Positions 21,323 through 29,109 of a stretch of 64,000 bases of DNA are shown here, one piece after another (position 1 is the stretch's first letter; the number at the start of each line of letters is the position of its first letter). The stretch is from JBBQZO01 sp038207625 (GTDB lineage: Bacteria > Pseudomonadota > Gammaproteobacteria > Burkholderiales > Burkholderiaceae_D), in contig JBBQZO010000002.1 of the NCBI GenBank assembly GCA_038207625.1, positions 310,001-374,000 of the forward strand, read 5' to 3'. The notes under the pieces were generated by a model. The model searched no databases, was not told where the DNA came from, and saw nothing but the letters and a program-made list of their open reading frames with translations. Both the position numbers and the translations under genes were made by a program.

Positions 21323-22351
21323 TCAGATGAACACCGGCTCCGGCTCGAGCTGCACGCCATAGCGCGCAAACACATCGGCCATGATCGCCTGCGCCAGCGC
21401 AACGACCTCGGTTCCGCTGGCGTTTCCATGATTGACCAGCACCAGCGCCTGCTTCGGGTAGACCCCGGCCTGCCCCAGCGAACGGCCCTTCCAGCCACAT
21501 TGGTCGATCAGCCAGCCGGCCGCCAGCTTTTCGTTGCCATCGCTCTGAAGGTGATGCACCAGCGCGGGAAAGCGCGCCAGCAAGGCGTCGCACTGCGCGC
21601 GCGTGACCACGGGGTTTTTGAAGAAGCTGCCGGCGTTGCCCAGCACGGCCGGATCGGGCAGCTTGCGGCGCCGGATCGCCACCACCGTATCGCTGACCTG
21701 CTGCGCGCTCGGTGCCTCGAGTCCCTGTTCGGCCAGCGCCTGGGCCAGTTCGGCATAGCGCAGATTGGCCCGCCAGGCCAGCGGCAAGGCGAAGGTCACG
21801 TCCAGGATCACCAGTTCGGCGCCGTCGGCATGCTTGAACACGCTGTCGCGATAGCCGAAGCGGCAGGCCGCGCCATCGATCGTGCGGATCTCGCCGCTGG
21901 CGCAGTCGTACGCGCTTAGCGAGTGAAACACATCCTTGATCTCGGTACCGTACGCGCCGATGTTCTGGATCGGTGCCGCGCCCACCGTGCCCGGGATCAG
22001 CGACAGGTTTTCCAGTCCCCCCAAGCCCTGCTCGAGCGTCCACTGCACGAAGGCGTGCCAGTTCTCGCCCGCTTGCGCACGTACCAGCGTCACGCCGCCC
22101 TGCACGCCGAGCACTTCGCGTCCGCGCAAGCACATGTGCAGCACCAGGCCGGGGAAGTCGCGCGTAAACAGCAAATTGCTGCCCCCGCCCAGCACCAGGC
22201 GCGGCAGCGCGGCCAGCTGCGCGTCGGCCAGAACAAAGGGCAGCTGCGCGCTCGACGTGAGCGCCAGATACTGCGCCGCGCGCGCGGCGATGCCGAAGGT
22301 GTTGAGGCACTTGAGGGAAAAATCAGGGATGGGGAGCAAGGAATTGTGCAT
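21323..22351 (-). CDS. murB: UDP-N-acetylenolpyruvoylglucosamine reductase
   Basis: 342 residues, the E. coli-like long type. The FAD enzyme reduces UDP-GlcNAc-enolpyruvate to UDP-MurNAc with NADPH in peptidoglycan precursor synthesis. Motifs: NTFGIAARAAQY, the FAD-binding LVLGGGSNLLFTRDFPG, SLIPGTVGAAPIQNIGAYG, YRDSVFK (active-site Arg), and the catalytic-Ser segment GNAGSFFKNPVV, followed by GWLIDQCGWKG and LVNHGNASG. The start ATG 22351 lies a few bases downstream of a perfect TATAAT (22379-22374 on the minus strand). It is divergent from yajQ. Confidence 0.97.
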   Translation of the reverse strand: MHNSLLPIPDFSLKCLNTFGIAARAAQYLALTSSAQLPFVLADAQLAALPRLVLGGGSNLLFTRDFPGLVLHMCLRGREVLGVQGGVTLVRAQAGENWHAFVQWTLEQGLGGLENLSLIPGTVGAAPIQNIGAYGTEIKDVFHSLSAYDCASGEIRTIDGAACRFGYRDSVFKHADGAELVILDVTFALPLAWRANLRYAELAQALAEQGLEAPSAQQVSDTVVAIRRRKLPDPAVLGNAGSFFKNPVVTRAQCDALLARFPALVHHLQSDGNEKLAAGWLIDQCGWKGRSLGQAGVYPKQALVLVNHGNASGTEVVALAQAIMADVFARYGVQLEPEPVFI

Positions 22352-22373
22352 GGGCGACCGGTTTTTTTGCTCG

Positions 22374-22379
22374 ATTATA
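22374..22379 (-). promoter_or_regulatory. Consensus -10 box for murB
   Basis: TATAAT on the minus strand 23 bp before the murB ATG. It sits in the loop of a small inverted repeat (GCTC 22369-22372, GAGC 22380-22383), itself inside CGGTTTTTT (22359-22367) and AAAAAACCG (22392-22400) arms. No consensus -35 is seen. Confidence 0.5.
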
Positions 22380-22515
22380 GAGCGAAACCCGAAAAAACCG
22401 CTGCCGGACCACAGCGCGCCCGCCGTTGTCCGTTAAAATATCGCCATTCGTCACAGCGGTGCCGCCTGCACGCTTTGCGCCCGCTGCGCTTAACCGACTT
22501 AAAGGACCTGAAACC

Positions 22516-23001
22516 ATGCCATCGTTTGATGTCGTCTCCGAAGCAGACAAAGAAGAAGTGCGCAATGGCGTCGAGCAAGCCAACAAGGAAATCGGCACCC
22601 GCCACGATTTCAAGGGCAGCGATGCACGCGTCGAACAGAAGGACTACGAGCTGACCTTGTACGCCGATTCCGACTTTCAACTGAGCCAGGTGCGCGACGT
22701 GCTCACCAACCGCCTCACCAAGCGCAAGGTCGATGTGCGCTTCCTCGACCCGGGCAAGATCGACAAGATCGGCGGCGACAAGGTCAAGCAAGTGATCAAG
22801 ATCAAGAACGGCATCGAGTCCGATGACGCAAAAAAGATCGTGCGCGTCATCAAGGACGGCAAGCTCAAGGTGCAAGCGAGCATCCAGGGCGACGCCGTGC
22901 GCATCACCGGTGCCAAGCGCGACGACCTGCAGTCGGCCATGGCGATGCTGCGCAAGGACGTGCCCGACATGCCGCTCGAATTCAATAATTTCCGCGACTA
23001 A
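22516..23001 (+). CDS. yajQ: YajQ family nucleotide/c-di-GMP-binding protein
   Basis: 161 residues from ATG 22516 with AAAGGA upstream; a longer frame exists but is not family-like. YajQ proteins have two ferredoxin-like lobes: MPSFDVVSEADKEEVRNGVEQANKEI..RHDFKGSDARVE at the start and LPLEFNNFRD-like ending (MPLEFNNFRD). Members bind nucleotides, tRNA or, in Xanthomonas and Pseudomonas, cyclic-di-GMP as transcription co-regulators. A c-di-GMP role is attractive given the GGDEF/EAL proteins in the window, but cannot be decided from sequence. Confidence 0.95.
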   Translation: MPSFDVVSEADKEEVRNGVEQANKEIGTRHDFKGSDARVEQKDYELTLYADSDFQLSQVRDVLTNRLTKRKVDVRFLDPGKIDKIGGDKVKQVIKIKNGIESDDAKKIVRVIKDGKLKVQASIQGDAVRITGAKRDDLQSAMAMLRKDVPDMPLEFNNFRD

Positions 23002-23170
23002 GCGCGGCCGGCGCGCAGCCATGCGCGCCACCACCGCAGCCCGCAGCGCTGCCCAATTGAGCCACACTGGCTTGGGGTAGAATTGAGGCTGCACACAATT
23101 GGCGTGTGAGCTGTGCCAGCGCGCATCGGCGCCGTGGCCCGGGCCGCATCGCGAGAGCCTAAGGATAGCA

Positions 23171-24436
23171 ATGAAACGTGTAGATGATTTCCGTCTGAAG
23201 CTGGGCGACAAGAGCTATGTACCCATCATGGTGGGCGGCATGGGCGTCGATATTTCAACCTCGGAACTGGCGCTCGAAACGTGTCGTCTGGGCGGCATCG
23301 GCCACATCTCGGATGCGATGGTGCAGGACGTGTCGGACCGGCGTTTTGACACCAGCTTCGTCAAGGAAAAGACCAAGCTCTACAAGTTCAACATCAACAA
23401 CAGCGACAAGGCCGTGGTCCAGTTCGACATGGCGCGCCTGGCCGAGGCGACCGCCCTGCATGTGGGCAAGACCATGGAAGCGAAGAAAGGCGATGGCCTC
23501 ATTTTTGTGAACTGCATGGAAAAGCTGACCATGAACGCGCCGCGCGAAACGCTGCGCACGCGTCTGGTGGCGGCGCTCGACGCCGGCATCGACGGCATCA
23601 CCATGTCGGCCGGCCTGCATCTGGGTTCGTTCGCGCTGATCGCCGACCACCCGCGCTTTCGCGACGCCAAGCTGGGCATCATCGTCTCCTCGGTGCGCGC
23701 GCTGCAACTGTTCCTGCGCAAAAATTCCCGTCTGAACCGCCTGCCCGACTACGTCATCGTCGAAGGCCCGCTGGCCGGCGGCCACCTCGGCTTTGGCATG
23801 GACTGGGCTGATTTCGATCTGCACACCATCATGGACGAGATGCACGTCTATCTGGCGGCCGAGAAGCTCGACATTCCGCTGATCGCCGCCGGCGGCATCT
23901 TCACCGGCAGCGACGCCGTCAGCTTCCTGGAAAAAGGCGCGGCCGGCGTGCAAGTGGCGACCCGCTTCACGATGACCAACGAATGCGGCCTGCCGGCCAA
24001 CGTCAAGCAGGAATACATCAAGGCTACCGAAGACGACATCATCGTCAACGGCGTCTCGCCGACCGGTTACCCGATGCGCATGCTGAAAAACACCCCGGCG
24101 ATCGGCTCGGGCATTCGCCCCGGCTGCGAGTCCTACGGCTATCTGCTCGACGCGACCGGCAACTGTTCCTACATCAACGCCTACAACCGCGAAGTGGCGG
24201 CCCATCCGCTGGAAAAGAACATCGTCGTGATGGACAAGACCTGCCTGTGCACGCACATGCGCAACTTTAACTGCTGGACCTGCGGCCACTACACCTACCG
24301 CCTCAAGGACACCACCCACAAGAATGCCGATGGCACCTATCAACTGCTGTCGGCCGAACATGTGTTCAAAGACTACCAGTTCAGCGTCGACAACACGATC
24401 GCGCTGCCGGCCAGGGAAGACGCCGCGAGCGTCTGA
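23171..24436 (+). CDS. NAD(P)H-dependent flavin oxidoreductase / nitronate monooxygenase family
   Basis: 421 residues from ATG 23171 with AAGGAT upstream. FMN-binding TIM barrel of the nitronate monooxygenase/2-nitropropane dioxygenase family: PIMVGGMGVDISTSELA near the start, GITMSAGLHLG, the catalytic-His loop VEGPLAGGHLGFG, and the phosphate-binding IAAGGIFTGSDAVSFLEKGAAGVQVATRF. Longer than classical members: the C-terminal ~100 residues contain a cysteine/histidine cluster (C358, C360, H362, C368, C371, H373) that could bind zinc or an iron-sulfur cluster. Substrate unknown; FabK-like enoyl reductase activity is another option for this superfamily. A good terminator follows. Confidence 0.88.
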   Translation: MKRVDDFRLKLGDKSYVPIMVGGMGVDISTSELALETCRLGGIGHISDAMVQDVSDRRFDTSFVKEKTKLYKFNINNSDKAVVQFDMARLAEATALHVGKTMEAKKGDGLIFVNCMEKLTMNAPRETLRTRLVAALDAGIDGITMSAGLHLGSFALIADHPRFRDAKLGIIVSSVRALQLFLRKNSRLNRLPDYVIVEGPLAGGHLGFGMDWADFDLHTIMDEMHVYLAAEKLDIPLIAAGGIFTGSDAVSFLEKGAAGVQVATRFTMTNECGLPANVKQEYIKATEDDIIVNGVSPTGYPMRMLKNTPAIGSGIRPGCESYGYLLDATGNCSYINAYNREVAAHPLEKNIVVMDKTCLCTHMRNFNCWTCGHYTYRLKDTTHKNADGTYQLLSAEHVFKDYQFSVDNTIALPAREDAASV

Positions 24437-24457
24437 TCGCGCGCAGCACACTGCAAG

Positions 24458-24490
24458 ACGGCACAGCCTGCAAAGCCTGTGCCGTTTTTT
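24458..24490 (+). terminator. Rho-independent terminator of the flavin oxidoreductase gene
   Basis: Stem ACGGCACAG (24458-24466) pairs with CTGTGCCGT (24477-24485) around a 10-nt loop, followed directly by a T run to 24490. Confidence 0.9.
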
Positions 24491-24537
24491 CGTCCGGACC
24501 CGGCGCGCGCGCCGCACTGAGTGGACACGCAAAGCAA

Positions 24538-24569
24538 AACGGCCCGCACGCTTGCGCGTGCGGGCCGTT
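24538..24569 (-). terminator. Rho-independent terminator of the PEP-CTERM gene
   Basis: 14-bp perfect stem AACGGCCCGCACGC/GCGTGCGGGCCGTT with a 4-nt loop (24552-24555); on the minus strand it is followed by TTTTGCTTTG. Confidence 0.88.
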
Positions 24570-24604
24570 GATTGTGCTGATCGGGTCAGATCAGCGCGTC
24601 ATGC

Positions 24605-25234
24605 TCAAGCCTTGCGGCGGCGAGCCATGAAAGCGAGCAGGCCCAAGCCGCCCAGCAGCATTGCGTAGCTTTCTGGTTCAGGCACTGCTGCCGTGATGGC
24701 GGCGCTGAAATACACGGTGTTTGAATCGGTTTCGCCTTGGGTGCTGTCATGGTTCCAGACCCAGTGCGGAGCATCCGCGCCGTAACCAGCACGAAAGCCC
24801 CATGGTCCGACGCCGTTGACGCCTTCATCAACGGTGGCGAAGTAAGCATCGCCAAAGCCAGTGGTGTTCTGGACCAGGCTGGTGTCGCCGGTCAGCAGCG
24901 TCGTGCCGCCGTTGCCGAAGACAAAGTCGGTGCCGCTCAGGCTGAAGCTACCAAGGAAACCGCCAGGACCGCCGGCACCATTGGCGCCGTCTGCCAGATT
25001 GACTGCAACCAGATGCAAGTAGTTGGTGACGCCGTTGGTCAACGAACCCGAGAAGTTCGTGTTGACTTGCCAGTCGGTGCCCGAACCGATGACGGTGCCA
25101 AGCACGCTGTCGTCGGTGCTGATATAGGCAACGTATTCGTTGTCGACGTTGGCCGAACCGGTCAAGGTCGTATCAGCGGACGCGGCGCCGATCGACATGG
25201 CGATCAGGGACAAAGCGAGGATGGTTTTTTTCAT
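24605..25234 (-). CDS. PEP-CTERM sorting domain protein
   Basis: 209 residues: signal peptide MKKTILALSLIAMSIGAASA, a Gly/Thr/Asn-rich extracytoplasmic domain, then the tripartite sorting tail VPEPESYAMLLGGLGLLAFMARRRK (PEP motif, hydrophobic helix, Arg-rich end). PEP-CTERM tails are recognised by an exosortase (EpsH/XrtA type), usually linked to exopolysaccharide production; no exosortase is in this window. The mature part (TLTGSANVDNEYVAYIS, GPWGFRAGYGADAPHWVWNHDS) resembles small secreted PEP-CTERM proteins of unknown function. It is a single gene with its own terminator and an AT-rich upstream region. Confidence 0.93.
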   Translation of the reverse strand: MKKTILALSLIAMSIGAASADTTLTGSANVDNEYVAYISTDDSVLGTVIGSGTDWQVNTNFSGSLTNGVTNYLHLVAVNLADGANGAGGPGGFLGSFSLSGTDFVFGNGGTTLLTGDTSLVQNTTGFGDAYFATVDEGVNGVGPWGFRAGYGADAPHWVWNHDSTQGETDSNTVYFSAAITAAVPEPESYAMLLGGLGLLAFMARRRKA

Positions 25235-25497
25235 TTTTCAGCTCCGAAATTGTAAACACTGCATGACAAACCGATCAGAACCCAAGAAGCGGGTGCCAAG
25301 CGGCTTAATTATTGAATTGCCATCATATCATTTATTGCGTCTTGGAATAATATATTGTTATTTGTTTGCCTTGTTTATTTGCATCAATACAACATCGCTG
25401 CATCCACGACATGACCATCGGGGGGCGTCGCTGGTCGGCACTCTGGCGCGCCCACCGTCGTGAACTGGCGCGCGGCCCAGCCAGCCGCGCGCCGACG
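25235..25497. other. AT-rich intergenic segment upstream of the PEP-CTERM gene
   Basis: Most of 25300-25395 is strikingly AT-rich (runs such as AATAATATATTGTTATTTG) in an otherwise GC-rich window. It probably holds the promoter and upstream activating sequence of the PEP-CTERM gene. No ORF with family features was seen, and no convincing sigma-54 -24/-12 pair with correct spacing. Confidence 0.5.
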
Positions 25498-25528
25498 AAA
25501 AAAAGCCCCGTGCATCAGCGCACGGGGC
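25498..25528 (-). terminator. Rho-independent terminator of the DHH phosphoesterase gene
   Basis: Minus-strand stem GCCCCGTGC/GCACGGGGC with a 6-nt loop and a 7-T tail (A run 25498-25504 on the plus strand), 29 bp beyond the stop. Confidence 0.93.
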
Positions 25529-25556
25529 ACGTCCTGGGCACTGCGGCAACGGCGCG

Positions 25557-26495
25557 CTAGCCTTCGGCGGTGATGCGCGCGATCAACTGGCCGAGTACCA
25601 CTTCCGCCTGGTCGTTGGCAACCTGGCAGGTGCCGGCGTTCTCGTGTCCGCCCCCACCGTATTCCAGCATCAGCATGCCGATATTGGTGTGCGAGGTGCG
25701 GTTCAGGATCGATTTTCCGGTCGCAAACACGGTGTTCTGGTTCTTCAGGCCCCACAGCACGTGGATCGAGATGTTCGTGTCCGGGAACAACGCGTAGATG
25801 ATGAAGCGGTTGCCGGCGAAGATGATCTCCTCGTTGCGCAAGTCGAGCACCACCAGATTGGCGTGCACCGTCGCGCAGCGCAGGATCTGCTCCTTGCACT
25901 GCATGCTGTGCTCGAAATACAGGTCCATCCGCTCGCGCACGTCCGGCAAGTCCATGATCTGTTCGATCGTGTGGTTCTTGCAGTAGTCGATCAAGTCCAT
26001 CATCAGGTTGTAGTTCGAGATGCGGAAATCGCGGAAGCGGCCCAGTCCGGTGCGCGCGTCCATCAGGAAATTGAGCAAGTCCCAGTCTTGCGGGTCAAGC
26101 ACCTCGGTGCGGTTAAAACGCGCCGCGTCGCCCTTGTCAACGGCCGCCATCATGTCGAACCACTCGGCCGGAAAGGCCGAGGCGCCGCCATAATAGTCGT
26201 ACACCACGCGCGCCGCCGACGGCGCCTCGGGATGGATAATGTGGTTGGCGCGCTCGCCGGTGTTGCGGATCGTCTCCGACAGGTGATGGTCGAATGCCAG
26301 ATGCACACCCGGCACGAACGGCAGATTGGTGGTGATGTCCTTGTCGCTGACGGCCACCTTGCCGTCCTGCATATCCTTCGGATGAACAAACAGGATCTCC
26401 TCGATCATGTTCAGATGTTTCAACAACACTGCGCAAACCAGACCATCAAAGTCGCTGCGCGTTACAAGACGATATTTCTTCGATTCAGCAGACAT
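25557..26495 (-). CDS. DHH/DHHA1 family phosphoesterase
   Basis: 312 residues from ATG 26495 (AAAGGGTG upstream; the in-frame TTG at 26513 would add six residues). N-terminal DHH domain: LVTRSDFDGLVCAVLL with metal-ligand Asp residues, VHPKDMQDG, and the DHH triad in HLAFDHHLSE. C-terminal DHHA1-like substrate-binding part contains the GGGGHENAGTCQV motif. The family includes exopolyphosphatases, NrnA-type nano-RNases and c-di-nucleotide phosphodiesterases. This one lacks CBS or membrane parts and is most like annotated exopolyphosphatase-related proteins; activity on oligonucleotides or pyrophosphate-type substrates cannot be separated from sequence. It is divergent from the LytS-like kinase. 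Confidence 0.88.
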   Translation of the reverse strand: MSAESKKYRLVTRSDFDGLVCAVLLKHLNMIEEILFVHPKDMQDGKVAVSDKDITTNLPFVPGVHLAFDHHLSETIRNTGERANHIIHPEAPSAARVVYDYYGGASAFPAEWFDMMAAVDKGDAARFNRTEVLDPQDWDLLNFLMDARTGLGRFRDFRISNYNLMMDLIDYCKNHTIEQIMDLPDVRERMDLYFEHSMQCKEQILRCATVHANLVVLDLRNEEIIFAGNRFIIYALFPDTNISIHVLWGLKNQNTVFATGKSILNRTSHTNIGMLMLEYGGGGHENAGTCQVANDQAEVVLGQLIARITAEG

Positions 26496-26846
26496 CGTGC
26501 ACCCTTTTGTCAAATTGGTTACAGCTAACCGGTGCCTCCGCTCGCACCGGACCGAGAGCCCCTCGACCCGCCGCCGAACGCAGGTACACGGCTATTGTAC
26601 GACTCCTTGCAGGCCAACAATACCCCGTCCTGCATTCCAGCCCCCCGATTGTGCAGACTGTCGCAAACGGGGCGTGGCGCCGGGCCGGCCCGGTTAAAGT
26701 TGCATCATTCCAACAGGTATTGGCCTGCCTGGACGTGTTTTTCCGGCCCAGGCGCGGCACCTCCCCGTTTTTGGAGGCCAAGGCCGCGCGCCGATCAGTT
26801 ACACTCGCGCACGGCATTTATTCATTCCCGATTCGAGAGTCTTACC
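26496..26846. other. Divergent promoter region of the DHH and LytS-like genes
   Basis: 351 bp. Frames on both strands cross it but carry no domain features and read as chance ORFs in GC-rich DNA. Presumably contains two divergent promoters; none can be assigned confidently. Confidence 0.45.
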
Positions 26847-28163
26847 ATGCGAGTACGGCGCACCATCCAACAACTCATCACAAGCGCCCTGCCCTGGTTG
26901 CAGCGTGCCTTCGACATCACCGCCAACTGGGTCACCCGTTTGTCGTGGTGGAAATTTTTCATGTTCGCCGCGCTGGCCCTGATCGCCGGCTCGATTTTGC
27001 AAGATGAGCTATTTTCCGGCTCCTCCGAAGAGATCGTGGTGCGCTCGGACAAGAAGCCCGGCAAGAAGGGTGACGTCGACAGCAATATTGTGATCGACAA
27101 TAGCGGCATCTACTTCAATCCGCGCAAGAACCGCCGCGCGGCCAGTGCCGCGTCGGCGGCCAGTGCCGCATCGGCGGCGTCGGCGGCGTCCGCGGCTTCG
27201 GCGGCCGACGCCGCCGAACCGGCCGAGCCGGCCGATGCCGAGCCGGCACAACCGCCCGTGCCACCGGTGCCGCCGGTCGCCCCGGTGCACGCGAAACCGC
27301 CCGTCAGCGACGAAGTGCACATCGAACTGCCGCCCCAAATCGGCGAGGAATTGTCGAACGCGATCGAAGCGGCCGTCGACGACGCCGCCGAACAAAAGGT
27401 CACGCGCTACCACAAGCAGGCGTCGACCTGGTTCAAGAGCTTCGTGTCGCTGCTGGTGCTGGCCCTGTTCGCCACCAAGGCGCTGGTGGGCGGCAAGAAG
27501 CGCGCCGAAGCCGAGACCCAGACCGCCAACGCGGCGGCCGAGCGCGAATCGATGCAGCGCCAGTTGTCCGAGGCGCGCATGCAGATGATGCAGGCCCAGG
27601 TCGAACCGCACTTTCTGTTCAACACGCTCGCCTCGGTCGAATACCTGATCGAAACCGATCCGCCGCGCGCCTCGGCGATGCAGCGCAGCCTGATCCAGTA
27701 CCTGCGCGCGGTGTTGCCGCAGATGCGAGACAACGCCGTCGTCACCAATCTGGGGCGCGAAGCGGACATGGTGCGCGCCTACCTGAACCTGCTCAAGATG
27801 CGCATGGAAGAACGCCTGACCGTCGATTTCGACATTCCGGACGGCCTGCGCACAGCTGCCTTCCCGCCCATGATGCTGCAGTCGATGGTGGAAAACGCCA
27901 TCAAGCACGGCCTCGAATGCAAGCCCGAAGGCGGCACCTTGTCGGTGCGCGCCGAGGTGGCGCACAACAAGCTGCGCGTGATCGTCAGCGACGACGGGGT
28001 CGGCTTTGGCGTGATGCCCAGCGATGGCACGGGCCTCGGTTTGCCCACCATCCGCGAGCGCCTCAAGCTGTTGCACGGTGACCAGGGTCAGCTGCAAATC
28101 ACCGCCAACCAGCCATGCGGCGTCATCGCCACCATCTCGGTGCCGTATTCGCTGTCGAAATAA
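26847..28163 (+). CDS. LytS/AlgZ-type sensor histidine kinase with AAS-repeat periplasmic linker
   Basis: 438 residues from ATG 26847 (MRVRRTIQQL; GAGAG upstream; the open frame further upstream is Pro/Arg-rich and not family-like). TM1 at ~34-52, a periplasmic loop of ~140 residues, TM2 at ~196-214, a coiled segment, then the His_kinase domain with H255 in QVEPHFLFNTL and the ATPase (MVENAIKHGLE, DDGVGFG, GTGLGLPTIRERL). The loop has seven AAS triplets (residues 98-118), then Glu/Pro repeats and PVPPVPPVAPV, an extended low-complexity stalk. It pairs with the LytTR response regulator downstream. The signal is unknown. Confidence 0.92.
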   Translation: MRVRRTIQQLITSALPWLQRAFDITANWVTRLSWWKFFMFAALALIAGSILQDELFSGSSEEIVVRSDKKPGKKGDVDSNIVIDNSGIYFNPRKNRRAASAASAASAASAASAASAASAADAAEPAEPADAEPAQPPVPPVPPVAPVHAKPPVSDEVHIELPPQIGEELSNAIEAAVDDAAEQKVTRYHKQASTWFKSFVSLLVLALFATKALVGGKKRAEAETQTANAAAERESMQRQLSEARMQMMQAQVEPHFLFNTLASVEYLIETDPPRASAMQRSLIQYLRAVLPQMRDNAVVTNLGREADMVRAYLNLLKMRMEERLTVDFDIPDGLRTAAFPPMMLQSMVENAIKHGLECKPEGGTLSVRAEVAHNKLRVIVSDDGVGFGVMPSDGTGLGLPTIRERLKLLHGDQGQLQITANQPCGVIATISVPYSLSK

Positions 28164-28202
28164 GCGTCTGCGATGTCCGCCAGCAGGTAAGGATTGATTA
28201 AT

Positions 28203-28228
28203 GTGCCGATTCATTGAATAATCGGCAC
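28203..28228 (+). promoter_or_regulatory. Hairpin between kinase and LytTR regulator genes
   Basis: Perfect 9-bp stem GTGCCGATT/AATCGGCAC with an 8-nt loop in the 89-bp gap between the two genes, followed by TCTTACCC rather than a T run. It may act as an attenuator or mRNA processing/stability element that sets the kinase-to-regulator ratio. Confidence 0.6.
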
Positions 28229-28252
28229 TCTTACCCAACCTCTATTGTGACC

Positions 28253-29017
28253 ATGCCTACAGCGATTATTGCCGACGACGAAAGATTGATGCGCGACCAG
28301 CTGCGTCTGCGCCTCAACCAGGTCTGGCCGGAACTGGAGATCGTCGGCGAAGCCAAGAACGGCGACGAAGCGATCGCGCTGGTGGCCGAGCACAAGCCCG
28401 ACTTCACCTTTCTCGACATCCGCATGCCCGGCAAGACCGGCATGGAAGCGGCCAAGGTGATTGGCGATCAGAGCCACATCGTGTTCGTCACCGCCTACGA
28501 CGCCTACGCGGTCGAGGCCTTCGAGCGCGGCGCGGTCGATTACGTGCTCAAACCGCCCGAGCCGGAGCGCCTGGCAATTACCGTCGAGCGCCTCAAGACG
28601 CGCCTGGCCAAGCCCAAGGAAACGGTCAACGACAGCGTCACCGCGATGCTGTCCCAGCTGGCCGAAAAAATGGCGGTGGTGGCCAAGCCCACCTATCTGC
28701 AGTGGATCCAGGCGAGCATCGGCTCGGACCTGCGCATGATACCGGTGGAGGAAATCCTGTTTTTCCGCTCCGACGAAAAATACACCTGCGTGCAGACCGA
28801 GCGCTTCGAAGCGCTGATCCGCAAGCCCGTGCGCGACCTGGCCGAGGAGCTCGACCCGGCGCTGTTCTGGCAGATCCACCGCGCCACGCTGGTCAACGTG
28901 AACGCCATCGAAGGCGTCACGCGCGACCTGCGCGGGCGCCATCTGGTGCTCATCAAGGGCAAGCCGGACAAGCTTGAAGTGAGCCGCAGCTTCCTGCACC
29001 TGTTCAAGCAGATGTAA
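28253..29017 (+). CDS. LytTR-family response regulator
   Basis: 254 residues from ATG 28253 (MPTAIIADDERLMRD). Receiver domain 1-120 with acidic pocket DDE at 8-10, phospho-acceptor D55 in FTFLDIRMPG, T/A switch residues in VFVTAYDAYAV, and the conserved Lys in YVLKPPEPERL. The LytTR DNA-binding domain at ~150-254 contains IPVEEILFFRSDEKYTCVQT and FWQIHRATLVNVNAIEGVTRD. It is the cognate output of the LytS-like kinase just upstream. LytTR regulators typically bind paired direct repeats and control surface, exopolysaccharide or bacteriocin genes; the targets here are unknown. Confidence 0.95.
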   Translation: MPTAIIADDERLMRDQLRLRLNQVWPELEIVGEAKNGDEAIALVAEHKPDFTFLDIRMPGKTGMEAAKVIGDQSHIVFVTAYDAYAVEAFERGAVDYVLKPPEPERLAITVERLKTRLAKPKETVNDSVTAMLSQLAEKMAVVAKPTYLQWIQASIGSDLRMIPVEEILFFRSDEKYTCVQTERFEALIRKPVRDLAEELDPALFWQIHRATLVNVNAIEGVTRDLRGRHLVLIKGKPDKLEVSRSFLHLFKQM

Positions 29018-29109
29018 TGCCCGCGTGCGGCGCGCGACGCAAGCTCGCCATCGGCCAGCTGCCCGCGCCAAGCATGTGGCCGCGCTGCCGGCCAGATGGG
29101 CGCCGTCGA

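Noticed and set aside
21072..21362. Thr/Ser/Ala repeat protein (SAGTSAAT-like) from the 12-bp array
   Set aside because: Starts inside ppnP in another frame, no ribosome site; just a translation of the repeat.
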